64,000 nucleotides of DNA, taken from Alteriqipengyuania bathyomarina_B. Lineage in GTDB: Bacteria; Pseudomonadota; Alphaproteobacteria; Sphingomonadales; Sphingomonadaceae. The notes beneath the pieces are model-generated. The model was not told the DNA's origin, made no database searches, and was given only the letters and a program-made list of their open reading frames with translations. The DNA is taken from assembly GCF_038594605.1 (NCBI RefSeq), contig NZ_JBCFZM010000001.1:310001-374000 (forward strand), in the 5' to 3' direction. Of this stretch, positions 49,211 through 58,369 are shown in pieces (positions within the stretch are counted from its first letter, which is position 1; every line of letters begins with the position of its first letter). A program made the translations under genes and the position numbers.

Positions 49211-50166
49211 TTCCGTCGTCCCAGTGTTGCCCCAACCGCATCGATAAAGGTCTCTACGTCCGCTTGCCCGCTGGGGATTGCCTTACGCATGGTGAAGAAT
49301 CCGTGGATGATACCGGGAAATTCCAGATAGGTGACCTCGGTTCCATTCTTGACGAGAGACGCGGCGTAGGCGCGCCCGGAATCGCGCAGGGGATCGAGCC
49401 CGGCCGTGCACAGAACCGTCGGCGGCGCGTCGGAGCAATCGCCGTGCATCGGCAGATTGCGGGGGCTTTCGGGATCGGGCGCATATTGCGCGTCGAACCA
49501 AGCCATCGTTTTCCCGGTGAGGAAGTAGCCTTCCTTGAAATTCCGATAGCTCTCGTGCTTTCCCGCCTCGTCGGCGACCGGATAGATCGGCGCCTGGACC
49601 AGCACCGGCACGGCTGCGGGCGCATCGCGCAGGGCATTGGTGGTGACGATCGTCAGGTTGCCGCCCGCGCTGTCTCCGCTGATGACGAGCCCGGTAACTT
49701 CACGTCCCAGTGCCTCGGGCGAGGATGCGAGCCAGCGCGCCGCCGCTTCGCAATCGTCGGGCGCGGCGGGGAAGGGCGCTTCGGGCGCAAGCCGGTAGTC
49801 GACCGACAGCACCGGCAGGTCGAGCCGGTGGGCGAATTCGGTGCACAGGCTGTGATAGACATCGAGATCGCCGATCACGAAGCCGCCGCCGTGGAGGAAC
49901 AGCACGGCCGGGCCAGCCTCGCGCGATTCCCGGCTGTCGTAGAAGCGGCAGGGAACATCGCCATCGGGCCCGGGACAGGTCACGTCCCTGATGACCGCAA
50001 GCTCCTTCGGCTCCACTTCGCCGATCTGTCCCATCGCGCGCATCCCCTCGCGCCCTGCGACCGCGCCCACTTCCTCGACCGGCGGGCGGTTCATCGCCTT
50101 CATCATGTCGAGCAAGGTGCGTACATCGTCGCGGACAAAGGGTTGCGTCGTAGGGGCGTCGGCCAT
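49207..50166 (-). CDS. Hormone-sensitive-lipase-family carboxylesterase
   Basis: The 319-residue alpha/beta hydrolase has the HSL oxyanion motif LFLHGGGFVIGDLDVYHSL near residue 87, the nucleophile GDSAGGNL near residue 162, an acid in GLDPLRDSGRAYA near residue 255 and His in FPGIIHGFFTM near residue 287. It probably cleaves short acyl esters in the cytoplasm. The start MADAPTT at 50166 is chosen because the frame upstream is open but non-coding in character. Confidence 0.9.
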   Translation of the reverse strand: MADAPTTQPFVRDDVRTLLDMMKAMNRPPVEEVGAVAGREGMRAMGQIGEVEPKELAVIRDVTCPGPDGDVPCRFYDSRESREAGPAVLFLHGGGFVIGDLDVYHSLCTEFAHRLDLPVLSVDYRLAPEAPFPAAPDDCEAAARWLASSPEALGREVTGLVISGDSAGGNLTIVTTNALRDAPAAVPVLVQAPIYPVADEAGKHESYRNFKEGYFLTGKTMAWFDAQYAPDPESPRNLPMHGDCSDAPPTVLCTAGLDPLRDSGRAYAASLVKNGTEVTYLEFPGIIHGFFTMRKAIPSGQADVETFIDAVGATLGRRK

Positions 50167-50358
50167 GCGGAGGGTCCTTCGGTGAATCGAGCGCGAAAAC
50201 GGGCTGCGCTGGATAGGCTTTGGCCAACGTGCCTGTCCACCGATCTCCATCAGGCGCACTAGAAAAACTTGATTGCTCGACAGCGGACGGCCACGTAGGC
50301 GACGGCCAGATGCGCAGGTTCGAAAAAGCGCACGCGAAGACCCGAAGGATGTATTTTC

Positions 50359-52293
50359 ATGGCGACTCAGGCGCCTCCAGCCTCCACCTCCGACATGCCC
50401 GCGGCCCCCGATGCGATCGTGGTGCGCTTTGCTGGCGATTCCGGCGACGGGATGCAGCTGACGGGCGGGCAATTCACGCTCAGCACCGCGCTGGCGGGCA
50501 ATGACCTTGCCACGTTCCCCGACTTCCCGGCAGAGATTCGTGCGCCGCAGGGCACGCTGTTCGGCGTCTCCGCCTTCCAGATCAACTTCGGCTCCAGAGC
50601 GATCAACACCGCGGGCGACGCGCCCGATGTGCTGGTCGCGATGAACCCCGCCGCGCTCAAGGTGAACCTTGCTGCGTTGAAGCCGGGTGGGCTGGTGATC
50701 GTCGACACGGGCGAGTTTACCAAGCGCAATCTCGACAAGGCGAAATACGACGCCAGCCCGCTGGACGACGAGAGCCTAGCCAAGTTCGACGTGCTTGCCT
50801 TCGACATCAGCGCGCGCACGATCGAAGCCGTGGAGCCTTTCGGCCTCGGCAAGAAAGACGCTTTGCGCTGCAAGAACATGTGGACGCTGGGCCTCGCGCT
50901 GTGGATGTTCGACCGTCCGCGCGAGCCGCTGCACGACTGGCTCAACAAGAAGTTCGCCAAGGCGCCCGACATTGCCGCAGCAAATATCGCCGCGCTCGAC
51001 GCAGGCCACGCCTATGGCGAAACCGCCGAGCTTTCCGCACCGCTCAAGCAGGTGCATCTGCCGCCCGCGCCGTCGGAGCCGGGGCTCTACCGGACGATCA
51101 CCGGGGCTGAAGCGGTATCGCTCGGCCTTGTGGCGGGCGCGCAGCTGGCCGAGCTGCCGATGTTCTTCGGCGGCTATCCGATCACGCCTGCTTCGGCGAT
51201 CCTCCACCACCTCGCACGGCTCAAGGAATACGGCGTCACCACCTTCCAGGCGGAAGACGAAATCGCCGCCGTGTGCGCCGCGATCGGCGCGAGCTATGCG
51301 GGCCAGCTGGGCGTGACCTCGTCGTCGGGTCCCGGCATTGCGCTCAAGACCGAGGCGCTGGGCCTCGGCATCATGACCGAGCTGCCGCTGGTGGTGGTCA
51401 ATTCGCAGCGCGGCGGGCCGTCGACCGGCCTGCCGACCAAGACCGAGCAGAGCGACCTCTATCAGGCGGTCTATGGCCGCAACGGCGACGCGCCGATGCC
51501 GGTGATCGCCGCGCGCAGCCCCGGCGATGCCTTCGAGGTGGCCATCGAAGCCTGCCGCATGGCTGTGCAATACATGACCCCGGTCATGCTGCTCACCGAT
51601 GGCTACATCGCCAATGCGGCGGAGCCTTGGAAGGTGCCCGATCCGAGCAGTTTCGAGCCGTTCCCCGCCAAGTTCCTGACCGAACCGCGCGGCGAGGTGC
51701 TGGAGCCTTACAAGCGCGACGCGAAGGGCGCTCGTCCGTGGATCAAGCCCGGCACTCCGCACATGATGCACCGCATCGGCGGGATCGAGAAGGACGCCAA
51801 TACCGGCAACATCTCCTACGATCCGGCCAACCACCAGCTGATGACCGACACACGGCGCGAGAAGATCGCAAATATCCCCGTGCCCGATCAGGAAGTGGCG
51901 TTTGGCGAAACCACGGGCAAGCTTGCGGTGGTCGGCTGGGGTTCTACCTACGGCCCGATCAAGCAGGCGGTGCGCCGCAGCATCGACAAGGGTTGCTCGG
52001 TCTCGCACATCCACATCCGCCATATCTGGCCGCTGCCCAAGAACCTCGGCGAATTGCTCGAAGGGTTCGACCGCGTGCTGGTGCCCGAGATGAATACCGG
52101 CCAGCTCAAGACCGTGCTGCGCGACCAGCTGCTGGTCGATGCGGAAAGCCTGACCAAGACCAGCGGCCAGCCGTTCCAGATCGCCGAACTCGAAGAGGCG
52201 ATCTGCGCCTACTTCGATGGCGTCCAAGGCAACGAGGGCGGGCAGGTCGCCGCAAACGACCAGCAGTTGCCGAGCACGGTGGAGAGCGAGTGA
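50359..52293 (+). CDS. korA: 2-oxoglutarate:ferredoxin oxidoreductase alpha subunit (gamma domain fused)
   Basis: The 644-residue subunit combines the gamma domain (VVRFAGDSGDGMQLTGGQFT near residue 15) and the alpha pyrimidine-binding domain (MFFGGYPITPASAILHHLAR near residue 270, then FQAEDEIAAVCAAIGASYAG, with SSGPGIALKTEALGLG). It forms with KorB an enzyme that decarboxylates 2-oxoglutarate to succinyl-CoA and reduces ferredoxin. PTKTEQSDLYQAVYG is typical. The CPCC gene starts two bases after the stop. Confidence 0.93.
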   Translation: MATQAPPASTSDMPAAPDAIVVRFAGDSGDGMQLTGGQFTLSTALAGNDLATFPDFPAEIRAPQGTLFGVSAFQINFGSRAINTAGDAPDVLVAMNPAALKVNLAALKPGGLVIVDTGEFTKRNLDKAKYDASPLDDESLAKFDVLAFDISARTIEAVEPFGLGKKDALRCKNMWTLGLALWMFDRPREPLHDWLNKKFAKAPDIAAANIAALDAGHAYGETAELSAPLKQVHLPPAPSEPGLYRTITGAEAVSLGLVAGAQLAELPMFFGGYPITPASAILHHLARLKEYGVTTFQAEDEIAAVCAAIGASYAGQLGVTSSSGPGIALKTEALGLGIMTELPLVVVNSQRGGPSTGLPTKTEQSDLYQAVYGRNGDAPMPVIAARSPGDAFEVAIEACRMAVQYMTPVMLLTDGYIANAAEPWKVPDPSSFEPFPAKFLTEPRGEVLEPYKRDAKGARPWIKPGTPHMMHRIGGIEKDANTGNISYDPANHQLMTDTRREKIANIPVPDQEVAFGETTGKLAVVGWGSTYGPIKQAVRRSIDKGCSVSHIHIRHIWPLPKNLGELLEGFDRVLVPEMNTGQLKTVLRDQLLVDAESLTKTSGQPFQIAELEEAICAYFDGVQGNEGGQVAANDQQLPSTVESE

Positions 52294-52294
52294 A

Positions 52295-52621
52295 GTGCCG
52301 CCGCGCCGCCTCGAGAAGTTCTCGTGCCCGGTCTGCGGCGTCTCGGAAATGGAGGAAGGCGACTATTCCATCTGCCATAACTGCAAGTGGGAGAACGACC
52401 CGAGCCAGATGCGACGCCCCGACATCGGTGGCGCGAACTACATGAGCCTCGATTACGCGAGGATCTATTGGCAACTGACGCAAAAGCCGATCCCATGGAA
52501 TATGACGCCCGAGATGGACGCGGCCTTCAAGCTGGTCGACAGCGAGATGAACCGCCGGAAATATGCCGAGAAATACGGCCACGACAAATACGGCCAAGAT
52601 GATGGACAGCCCGAAACATGA
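52295..52621 (+). CDS. Cysteine-rich CPCC-family protein between korA and korB
   Basis: The 108-residue ORF starts at GTG 52295, one base after the korA stop, and its TGA overlaps the korB ATG (ATGA). Two CxxC pairs, FSCPVCGVSEMEEGDYSICH and NCKWENDPSQ, are followed by IGGANYMSLDYARIYW. This is the pattern of the CPCC cysteine-rich family (Pfam PF14206), which is thought to bind zinc. The role next to KorAB is unknown: it may be structural, aid assembly, or deliver electrons if it holds a metal centre. Confidence 0.75.
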   Translation: MPPRRLEKFSCPVCGVSEMEEGDYSICHNCKWENDPSQMRRPDIGGANYMSLDYARIYWQLTQKPIPWNMTPEMDAAFKLVDSEMNRRKYAEKYGHDKYGQDDGQPET

Positions 52622-53652
52622 ACGCACCCGTTAAAATCGAAACCACGCTCAAGGACTGGGAAACCGACCAGGAGGTCCGCTGGTGCCCGGGTTGCGGGGA
52701 CTATGCGATCCTCAAGGCCGTGCAGCGCACGCTGCCGCAGCTGGGCTGCGATCCGGCGAACACGGTGTTCATCTCCGGTATCGGCTGTTCCAGCCGCTTC
52801 CCCTATTATATCGAAAGCTACGGCTTCCATACGATCCACGGCCGCGCGCCGGCGGTGGCCACGGGTGTGAAGCTCGCCAATCCGGACTTGGATGTCTGGC
52901 TGGTGACCGGCGACGGCGATGGCCTGTCGATCGGCGGCAATCACATGATGCATGTGCTGCGCCGCAACGTGAACATGCAGATCATGCTGTTCAACAACGA
53001 GATTTACGGCCTGACCAAGGGCCAGTACTCGCCCACCAGCCGCGAAGGGACGCGCACACCGACCAGCCCGATCGGCTCGGTCGACCATCCCGCCAACCCC
53101 TGCGCCTTCGCGCTGGGCAGCGGCGCGCGCTTCGTCGGGCGCGGGATCGACGTCTCGAAGAACCTTCCCGATGTGCTCAAGGCCGCCCACGCGCATCAGG
53201 GCGCGGCCTTCGTCGAGATCTTCCAGAACTGCATCGTCTACAACAAGGATGTGTTCGACGCCTTCGCCGCGCCCAAGGGTGCGGAAGGCCAGCAGCTGTG
53301 GCTGGTCGACGGCGAGCCGATGCTGTTCGACAAGGGCCAGAAGGGCCTCGCGTTCGACGCCGACCGGCTTGTCTTCACCGTGGTCGATGTCGTCGATGGC
53401 GACTGGCAGGCCGCTGGCGTGCGCGTGCACGATGTGAAGAACCGCGTGATGGCGCATATGCTGGCCGAACTGCCCTTCGACCCGTTCCCGATGCCGCTCG
53501 GCGTGCTCTACGACGATCCCGCCGCGACCTACGAAAGCGCGGTCATTGCCGAGCGCGAAGCCTCGGTCAGCGGCAAGGAAGCGAACCTCGCCAAGCTGCT
53601 CAGCGGCGGCCAGACGTGGACGGTCGATGGGACCGCACAGGACCCGGTCTAA
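52618..53652 (+). CDS. korB: 2-oxoglutarate:ferredoxin oxidoreductase beta subunit
   Basis: The 344-residue subunit binds thiamine diphosphate and a [4Fe-4S] cluster. RWCPGCGDYAILKAVQRTLP near residue 21 and ISGIGCSSRFPYYIESYGFH supply cluster cysteines. The TPP motif is VTGDGDGLSIGGNHMMH near residue 98 then NNEIYGLTKGQYSPTS. Together with korA it forms the full enzyme. It overlaps the CPCC gene. Confidence 0.95.
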   Translation: MNAPVKIETTLKDWETDQEVRWCPGCGDYAILKAVQRTLPQLGCDPANTVFISGIGCSSRFPYYIESYGFHTIHGRAPAVATGVKLANPDLDVWLVTGDGDGLSIGGNHMMHVLRRNVNMQIMLFNNEIYGLTKGQYSPTSREGTRTPTSPIGSVDHPANPCAFALGSGARFVGRGIDVSKNLPDVLKAAHAHQGAAFVEIFQNCIVYNKDVFDAFAAPKGAEGQQLWLVDGEPMLFDKGQKGLAFDADRLVFTVVDVVDGDWQAAGVRVHDVKNRVMAHMLAELPFDPFPMPLGVLYDDPAATYESAVIAEREASVSGKEANLAKLLSGGQTWTVDGTAQDPV

Positions 53653-53664
53653 GCGTTCATTCGC

Positions 53665-54435
53665 TTAGTGATGGACCGGATCGAGCCCGTGCGCTGCCGC
53701 GCTATCGGCGGCGCGCTTGGCGGGTTCGTATAGGAGGGCGGCGGCGGTGAAGGCCCACGCCGCGCCGCCGGTCCACCCGGCGATGACGTCGCTGGGAAAA
53801 TGGACGCCGAGCATCACCCGGCTCCATGCGATCATCGCCGAGATGACCATCGCGCTGCCGATCAGCGTATAGCGGACCGAGTGCCTGCTGCTGAGCGAGG
53901 CGAATGCCAGCGCCATGCCGATATAGATCATGGCCGAGGCAAAGCTGTGCCCGCTCGGGAAGCTGTATCCTGCCGCCTCGGTCAGGTGCGGGACGAGGGT
54001 GGGGCGCTCCCGCCCGACGAGCAGCTTCATGCCTGCGTTGAGGCCCCAGCCAAGCAGCACGGTAATGGTGAACAGCATCGCCTCGCGCCGCAATCGCAGG
54101 AACAGCAGCGCAATCGCAGCCGCGCCCGCTGCGAGCGTCGAGAGCAGAAATCCGCCCAGCGCGGTCACATCGCGCACCGCCTCTTCCAGCATATTGCCGC
54201 CCAGCGGCTGGAGATCGACACCCGCGCGATAGAGCAGCAGGCCCGAATGGTCGAAGCCTTCGGTGCGGCCCTGCGTGACCAGCCATATCATCAGGCCCCA
54301 GATCGCCCAAAGCACGCCTGCGGCGACGAGCGCCTTTCCACGGTCGATCGTGAAGCCGCGTGCAGGAAGCGACACCGTTTCGGCGGGAAGGGGGGCTTTG
54401 GGCTCGGTTGTCGCGCCGACGCGGCTCTGATCCAT
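53665..54435 (-). CDS. PAP2-family membrane phosphatase
   Basis: The protein has about 256 residues with six helices. The three PAP2 motifs are present in order: KLLVGRERP, GYSFPSGHSFASA and SRVMLGVHFPSDVIAG. It probably dephosphorylates undecaprenyl pyrophosphate or phosphatidic acid in the inner membrane. The start at 54435 (MDQSRVG) is chosen; the frame remains open to 54519. It is divergent from phr, and a candidate stress promoter lies in the shared gap. Confidence 0.85.
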   Translation of the reverse strand: MDQSRVGATTEPKAPLPAETVSLPARGFTIDRGKALVAAGVLWAIWGLMIWLVTQGRTEGFDHSGLLLYRAGVDLQPLGGNMLEEAVRDVTALGGFLLSTLAAGAAAIALLFLRLRREAMLFTITVLLGWGLNAGMKLLVGRERPTLVPHLTEAAGYSFPSGHSFASAMIYIGMALAFASLSSRHSVRYTLIGSAMVISAMIAWSRVMLGVHFPSDVIAGWTGGAAWAFTAAALLYEPAKRAADSAAAHGLDPVHH

Positions 54436-54442
54436 GCAGTCT

Positions 54443-54467
54443 GGAACAGCCCGTAACTCCCGAGGTT
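54443..54467. promoter_or_regulatory. Candidate bidirectional EcfG-type promoter (phr / PAP2)
   Basis: The plus strand reads GGAAC-N16-GGTT toward phr; the minus strand reads GGAAC-N16-TGTT toward the PAP2 gene. Each differs by one base from the EcfG consensus GGAAC-N16/17-CGTT. Both predicted starts would give almost leaderless mRNAs. It is plausible because photolyase is often a general-stress gene. Confidence 0.4.
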
Positions 54468-54475
54468 CCTTGCCC

Positions 54476-55879
54476 ATGGCTTCTATCCAAATCGTCTGGC
54501 TGCGGCGCGACCTGCGCATGGCCGATAATCCCGCGCTCTATGCCGCTGCACAGGCTGGGCCGATCCTGCCGGTCTTTGTGCTCGATGACGAGCGGACGGG
54601 GGACCGCAAATACGGCGGCGCGTCGCGCTGGTGGTTGCACCATTCGCTTGAAAGCCTCGGCAGGAGTTTCGGGCGGCACAATGCCAAGCTGATCCTGCGA
54701 CATGGCGACAGCGTGGACATCCTCGCCGATCTAGCCGCGAAGACCGGTGCCGAGGCGATCCACGCCAACCGGCACTACGAGCCATGGTGGCGCAAGGCGC
54801 AGGGCGACCTCGAGAAAGCGTTACCCGACGGATGCGAATTGGTGCTCCATGACGGCAATTACCTGATGCCGCCCGGCACCGCGACGACCGGATCTGGCGA
54901 TCCGTACAAGATCTACACGCCGTTCTCCCGCGCCATGCGCGACCTCATGCCGCCACGCGACGAACTGCCCGCGCCGGAAACGATTTCGCAGCCGAGCGAC
55001 CTTCCTGCGAGCGACGACCTCTCCGACTGGGATCTGCTTCCTGCCAAGCCGAACTGGGCGACGGAGATGGAGAAATTCTGGTCGGTGGGCGAGGATGCCG
55101 CGCGCGAACGGCTCGACTGGTGGGCCGATCACGTTGCGGAGTACGAGGATGGTCGCAATTTGCCGAGCGAGGACCAGACCTCGCAGATGTCTCCGCACCT
55201 GCACTGGGGCGAAATCTCTCCGATTACGATCTGGCACGCGCTCAAGGACAAGCGCAGCGAAGGCTGGCGCACCTACGAGAGCGAGCTGATCTGGCGCGAC
55301 TATGCGCAGAACATCCTGTGCCAGTTTCCTACCTATCCCGAAGAAACCTATCGCGACGCGATCGACGACAACAAGCTGTGGCGCAATCCGAACCGGGGGC
55401 ATGTGATCGAGGAAGAGCTGGAGGCCTGGCAGATGGGCCGCACAGGCTACCCGATCGTCGATGCCGGGATGCGCCAGCTCTGGGCGATCGGCTGGATGCA
55501 CAACCGCGTGCGGATGATCGCGGCCAGTTTCCTCATCAAGCACTTGTTGATCGACTGGCGTCATGGCGAGCGGTGGTTCTGGGATACTCTGGTGGACGCC
55601 GACTACGCCAGCAACGGTACCAATTGGCAGTGGGTCGCGGGCACGGGGGTGGACAGCAACATGTTCCCCCGCATCATGGCACCGCTCAGCCAATCAGAGA
55701 AGTTCGATGCGGCAGGCTATATCCGCGAATGGGTGCCCGAACTGGCGGAGCTGTCAGACGACCAGATCCACGATCCGTCCGATCAGTGCCGTCCTAGCGA
55801 TTACCCGGAGAAGATCATCGGCCACCGCGAGGCACGCGAACGCGCACTGGAAGCTTACCGCGCGATGAAAGAGGGCTGA
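54476..55879 (+). CDS. phr: Deoxyribodipyrimidine photolyase
   Basis: The 467-residue FAD enzyme repairs UV pyrimidine dimers using blue light. Start IQIVWLRRDLRMADNPALYA is the N-terminal antenna domain. The C-terminal FAD domain has MGRTGYPIVDAGMRQLWAIG near residue 322, WMHNRVRMIAASFLIKHLL, WRHGERWFWDTLVDADYASN and NWQWVAGTGVD. Class I CPD photolyase is favoured; a related (6-4) or cryptochrome activity cannot be ruled out. ATG 54476 is used. Confidence 0.95.
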   Translation: MASIQIVWLRRDLRMADNPALYAAAQAGPILPVFVLDDERTGDRKYGGASRWWLHHSLESLGRSFGRHNAKLILRHGDSVDILADLAAKTGAEAIHANRHYEPWWRKAQGDLEKALPDGCELVLHDGNYLMPPGTATTGSGDPYKIYTPFSRAMRDLMPPRDELPAPETISQPSDLPASDDLSDWDLLPAKPNWATEMEKFWSVGEDAARERLDWWADHVAEYEDGRNLPSEDQTSQMSPHLHWGEISPITIWHALKDKRSEGWRTYESELIWRDYAQNILCQFPTYPEETYRDAIDDNKLWRNPNRGHVIEEELEAWQMGRTGYPIVDAGMRQLWAIGWMHNRVRMIAASFLIKHLLIDWRHGERWFWDTLVDADYASNGTNWQWVAGTGVDSNMFPRIMAPLSQSEKFDAAGYIREWVPELAELSDDQIHDPSDQCRPSDYPEKIIGHREARERALEAYRAMKEG

Positions 55880-55935
55880 AAAGGCGAGGTTTCGCCTTGT
55901 CGCCCGGCGAAGCGCGCGGCATACCCCCTCGCGGC

Positions 55936-57192
55936 ATGGGGGTATCCGGGCAACCACGCGGGAGCGATCTGCTGGCCGCATCGCAGCGCTTCGAAAGGCG
56001 CCCGGGCCTGCTTTCCCGCATGCTCGCACCCGGCTTCCACAAGCTGCTCGACCGGATCGATGCGGGGGTCGAGAAAGGCGCGCTGCTGGGCCGCCTGCCC
56101 GATGGCAACACGCGCCTGCTCGGTGGGCGCGGTCCCGGCCATGAAGCGGAAGTGACGATCCACAATTGGCGTGCGCTCGCCCGTCTGGCGACCGGTGGCT
56201 CGGTCGGATGGTATCAGGCTTGGGAAGCGGGCGAATGGTCCAGCCCCGACCCGGTGCCGCTGTTCGCGCTGTTCATCGCCAATGGGCCGACGCTGGGCGA
56301 TGCGGGGCGCGCCAAGGGCGGGTGGAAGCGCGCGCTCAGGGCTGCGCACGACCACCATCGCAATACGAAGGCGGGCGCGGCGAGGAACATCTTGGCGCAT
56401 TACGACCTCGGCAACGATTTCTACGCCGCGTGGCTCGGCGAGACGATGACCTATTCCTCCGCGCTCTTCGATCCGGGGCACGCGCCGCAGACGCTCAACC
56501 TGGCGCAACGTGCCAAGAACGCTGCAATTCTCGACCGGCTCGATCTCTCAGCCGGTGACAGCCTGCTCGAGATCGGCTGCGGCTGGGGCACGCTCGCCCG
56601 CGCTGCGGCCGATCGTGGGGCGCAGGTCGATGCGATCAGCCTGTCCGAACAGCAGCTCGCGTGGGCACGGCGGCAGGGCGGCGGCGATGCGCGTTTCCTC
56701 CAGCAGGATTACCGCGATACGCATGGGGCCTATGACGCGATTGCCAGCGTCGAGATGGTCGAGGCGCTTGGCCGCCAGTACTGGCCGACGTTCATGGATT
56801 GCATTGCGCAGAACCTGAAACCCGGCGGACGCGCGGCGATCCAGTTCATCTCGATGCAGGACGATCTGTTCGATGCCTATGCGTCGAGCGCGGATTTCAT
56901 TCAGGCCTATATCTTCCCAGGCGGGTTGCTGATCCGCGCTTCGGAATTCCGCAGGTTGGCCGAAGAGCGGGGGCTCGCCTGGCAAGACGAGGTGCGCTTC
57001 GGGACGGATTATGCCGAAACCCTGCGCATCTGGCGCGAGAATTTCGATCGGGCAGCCAGCGAAGGCATGCTACCCGAAGGGTTCGACGATCGCTTCAAGG
57101 CGCTGTGGCGCTACTACCTGATGTATTGCGAAGGCGGTTTTCGCGGCGGCGGGATCGATGTGCACCAGGTGACGCTGGTAAAGGAGAATTGA
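55936..57192 (+). CDS. cfa: Cyclopropane-fatty-acyl-phospholipid synthase family methyltransferase
   Basis: The protein has about 418 residues. The N-terminal domain (GSVGWYQAWEAGEW near residue 90) is followed by HYDLGNDFYAAWLGETMTYS near residue 155, and the SAM motif LLEIGCGWGTLARAAA near residue 210. VEMVEALG, QFISMQDDLF, and GGLLIRASEFRRL follow the Cfa pattern. It methylates unsaturated membrane phospholipid chains. ATG 55936 is preferred to TTG 55897, which lies in a hairpin (AAGGCGA/TCGCCTT) after phr. Confidence 0.9.
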   Translation: MGVSGQPRGSDLLAASQRFERRPGLLSRMLAPGFHKLLDRIDAGVEKGALLGRLPDGNTRLLGGRGPGHEAEVTIHNWRALARLATGGSVGWYQAWEAGEWSSPDPVPLFALFIANGPTLGDAGRAKGGWKRALRAAHDHHRNTKAGAARNILAHYDLGNDFYAAWLGETMTYSSALFDPGHAPQTLNLAQRAKNAAILDRLDLSAGDSLLEIGCGWGTLARAAADRGAQVDAISLSEQQLAWARRQGGGDARFLQQDYRDTHGAYDAIASVEMVEALGRQYWPTFMDCIAQNLKPGGRAAIQFISMQDDLFDAYASSADFIQAYIFPGGLLIRASEFRRLAEERGLAWQDEVRFGTDYAETLRIWRENFDRAASEGMLPEGFDDRFKALWRYYLMYCEGGFRGGGIDVHQVTLVKEN

Positions 57193-57193
57193 A

Positions 57194-58366
57194 TTGAAAA
57201 AGTACCTCGCTCTGCTCGGCGCCATGGCCCTGCCGCTTGCCGCGTGCGCAACGCTTCCGGCAGACGACCCGACGCCCGGTGTGACCGCCAGCGTGCCGAC
57301 CGATCCCAAGCCCGTCGTAGGCGCAGAGGTGCTTTTCTGGGACAATGCGACCCGTTCCGCCCGCTTCCGTTCGATGGAGACTTTTTTCCCGGGGCAGGAG
57401 GTGCAGGCGAGCCCGGACGTGCGTGTTCTGCCGCAGGGCACGCCGCTGCCTGCAAGTACACGGTCCGCGATCGAGAGCTACATGGCCTCGCAGGGCACTG
57501 CGGGCGTGATCGTGCTGCAGGACGGCAAGATCCGGTTCGAGCAATACGCACTCGGCTTCGGGCCTGAGGGTCGCTGGACCAGCTTCTCGGTCGCCAAGAG
57601 CTTCACCTCCACCCTGCTGGGTGCCGCGGTGAAGGATGGCTTCATCGAAAGCCTGGACGACCCGGTGTCGAAATACGTGCCCGGCCTCGACGGCAGCGCC
57701 TACGACGACGTTACGGTCGAACAGCTCGCCACCATGACCTCGGGCGTGAAGTGGAACGAGAACTACACCGATCCCAATTCGGATGTGGCAAAGATGTTCA
57801 ACGTGACGCCCGCGCCCGGCGAGGATCAGGTGGTTGAATATATGGAGACCCTCCCGCGCGAGGCTCCGGCGGGCGAGAAATGGGTTTACAAGACCGGCGA
57901 GACGAACCTTATCGGCGTGCTGGTGGAAAACGCGGTCGGCGAAACGCTGGCCGAATATTCCAAGCGCAAGATCGTCGACCCGGCGGGCTTCGCGCAGCCG
58001 CTATTCTGGCAGACCGACCTTTCGGGCCGAAGCGTAGGCGGGTGCTGCCTGTCGGCCTCGCTGCGCGATTATGCGCGCGTCGGGCTGTTCGCGCTCGATG
58101 GCGGAAAGGGCACGGTGCCCGATGGCTGGTTCGCGAAAGCGGGCGCGCCGCAGGTCGATTTCGGGAACGGCTATGGCTATGGCTACCAGTGGTGGACTTA
58201 CCCCGGCGAAAGCTTCGGCGCGCAGGGCATCTTCGGTCAGTCGATCACGCTCTATCCCGATAAGGATGCCGTGATTGCCATCGTTTCCAACTGGCCCGCC
58301 GCGACCGGCACGCCGCTCTCTTCCAAGCGGCGCAAGTTGCTCGATGCGATCGAGAAGGCGCTTTAG
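57194..58366 (+). CDS. Serine hydrolase lipoprotein (class C beta-lactamase fold)
   Basis: The 390-residue protein starts at TTG 57194. The lipobox is LAAC (about Cys18). The catalytic SxxK is in SFSVAKSFTS near residue 136 and the Tyr in WVYKTGETNL near residue 233, as in class C-type penicillin-binding and esterase relatives. The C-terminal QWWTYPGESFGAQGIFGQ carries the third motif region. It likely acts on peptidoglycan peptides or esters at the envelope. It starts one base after the cfa stop. Confidence 0.85.
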   Translation: MKKYLALLGAMALPLAACATLPADDPTPGVTASVPTDPKPVVGAEVLFWDNATRSARFRSMETFFPGQEVQASPDVRVLPQGTPLPASTRSAIESYMASQGTAGVIVLQDGKIRFEQYALGFGPEGRWTSFSVAKSFTSTLLGAAVKDGFIESLDDPVSKYVPGLDGSAYDDVTVEQLATMTSGVKWNENYTDPNSDVAKMFNVTPAPGEDQVVEYMETLPREAPAGEKWVYKTGETNLIGVLVENAVGETLAEYSKRKIVDPAGFAQPLFWQTDLSGRSVGGCCLSASLRDYARVGLFALDGGKGTVPDGWFAKAGAPQVDFGNGYGYGYQWWTYPGESFGAQGIFGQSITLYPDKDAVIAIVSNWPAATGTPLSSKRRKLLDAIEKAL

Positions 58367-58369
58367 CCG

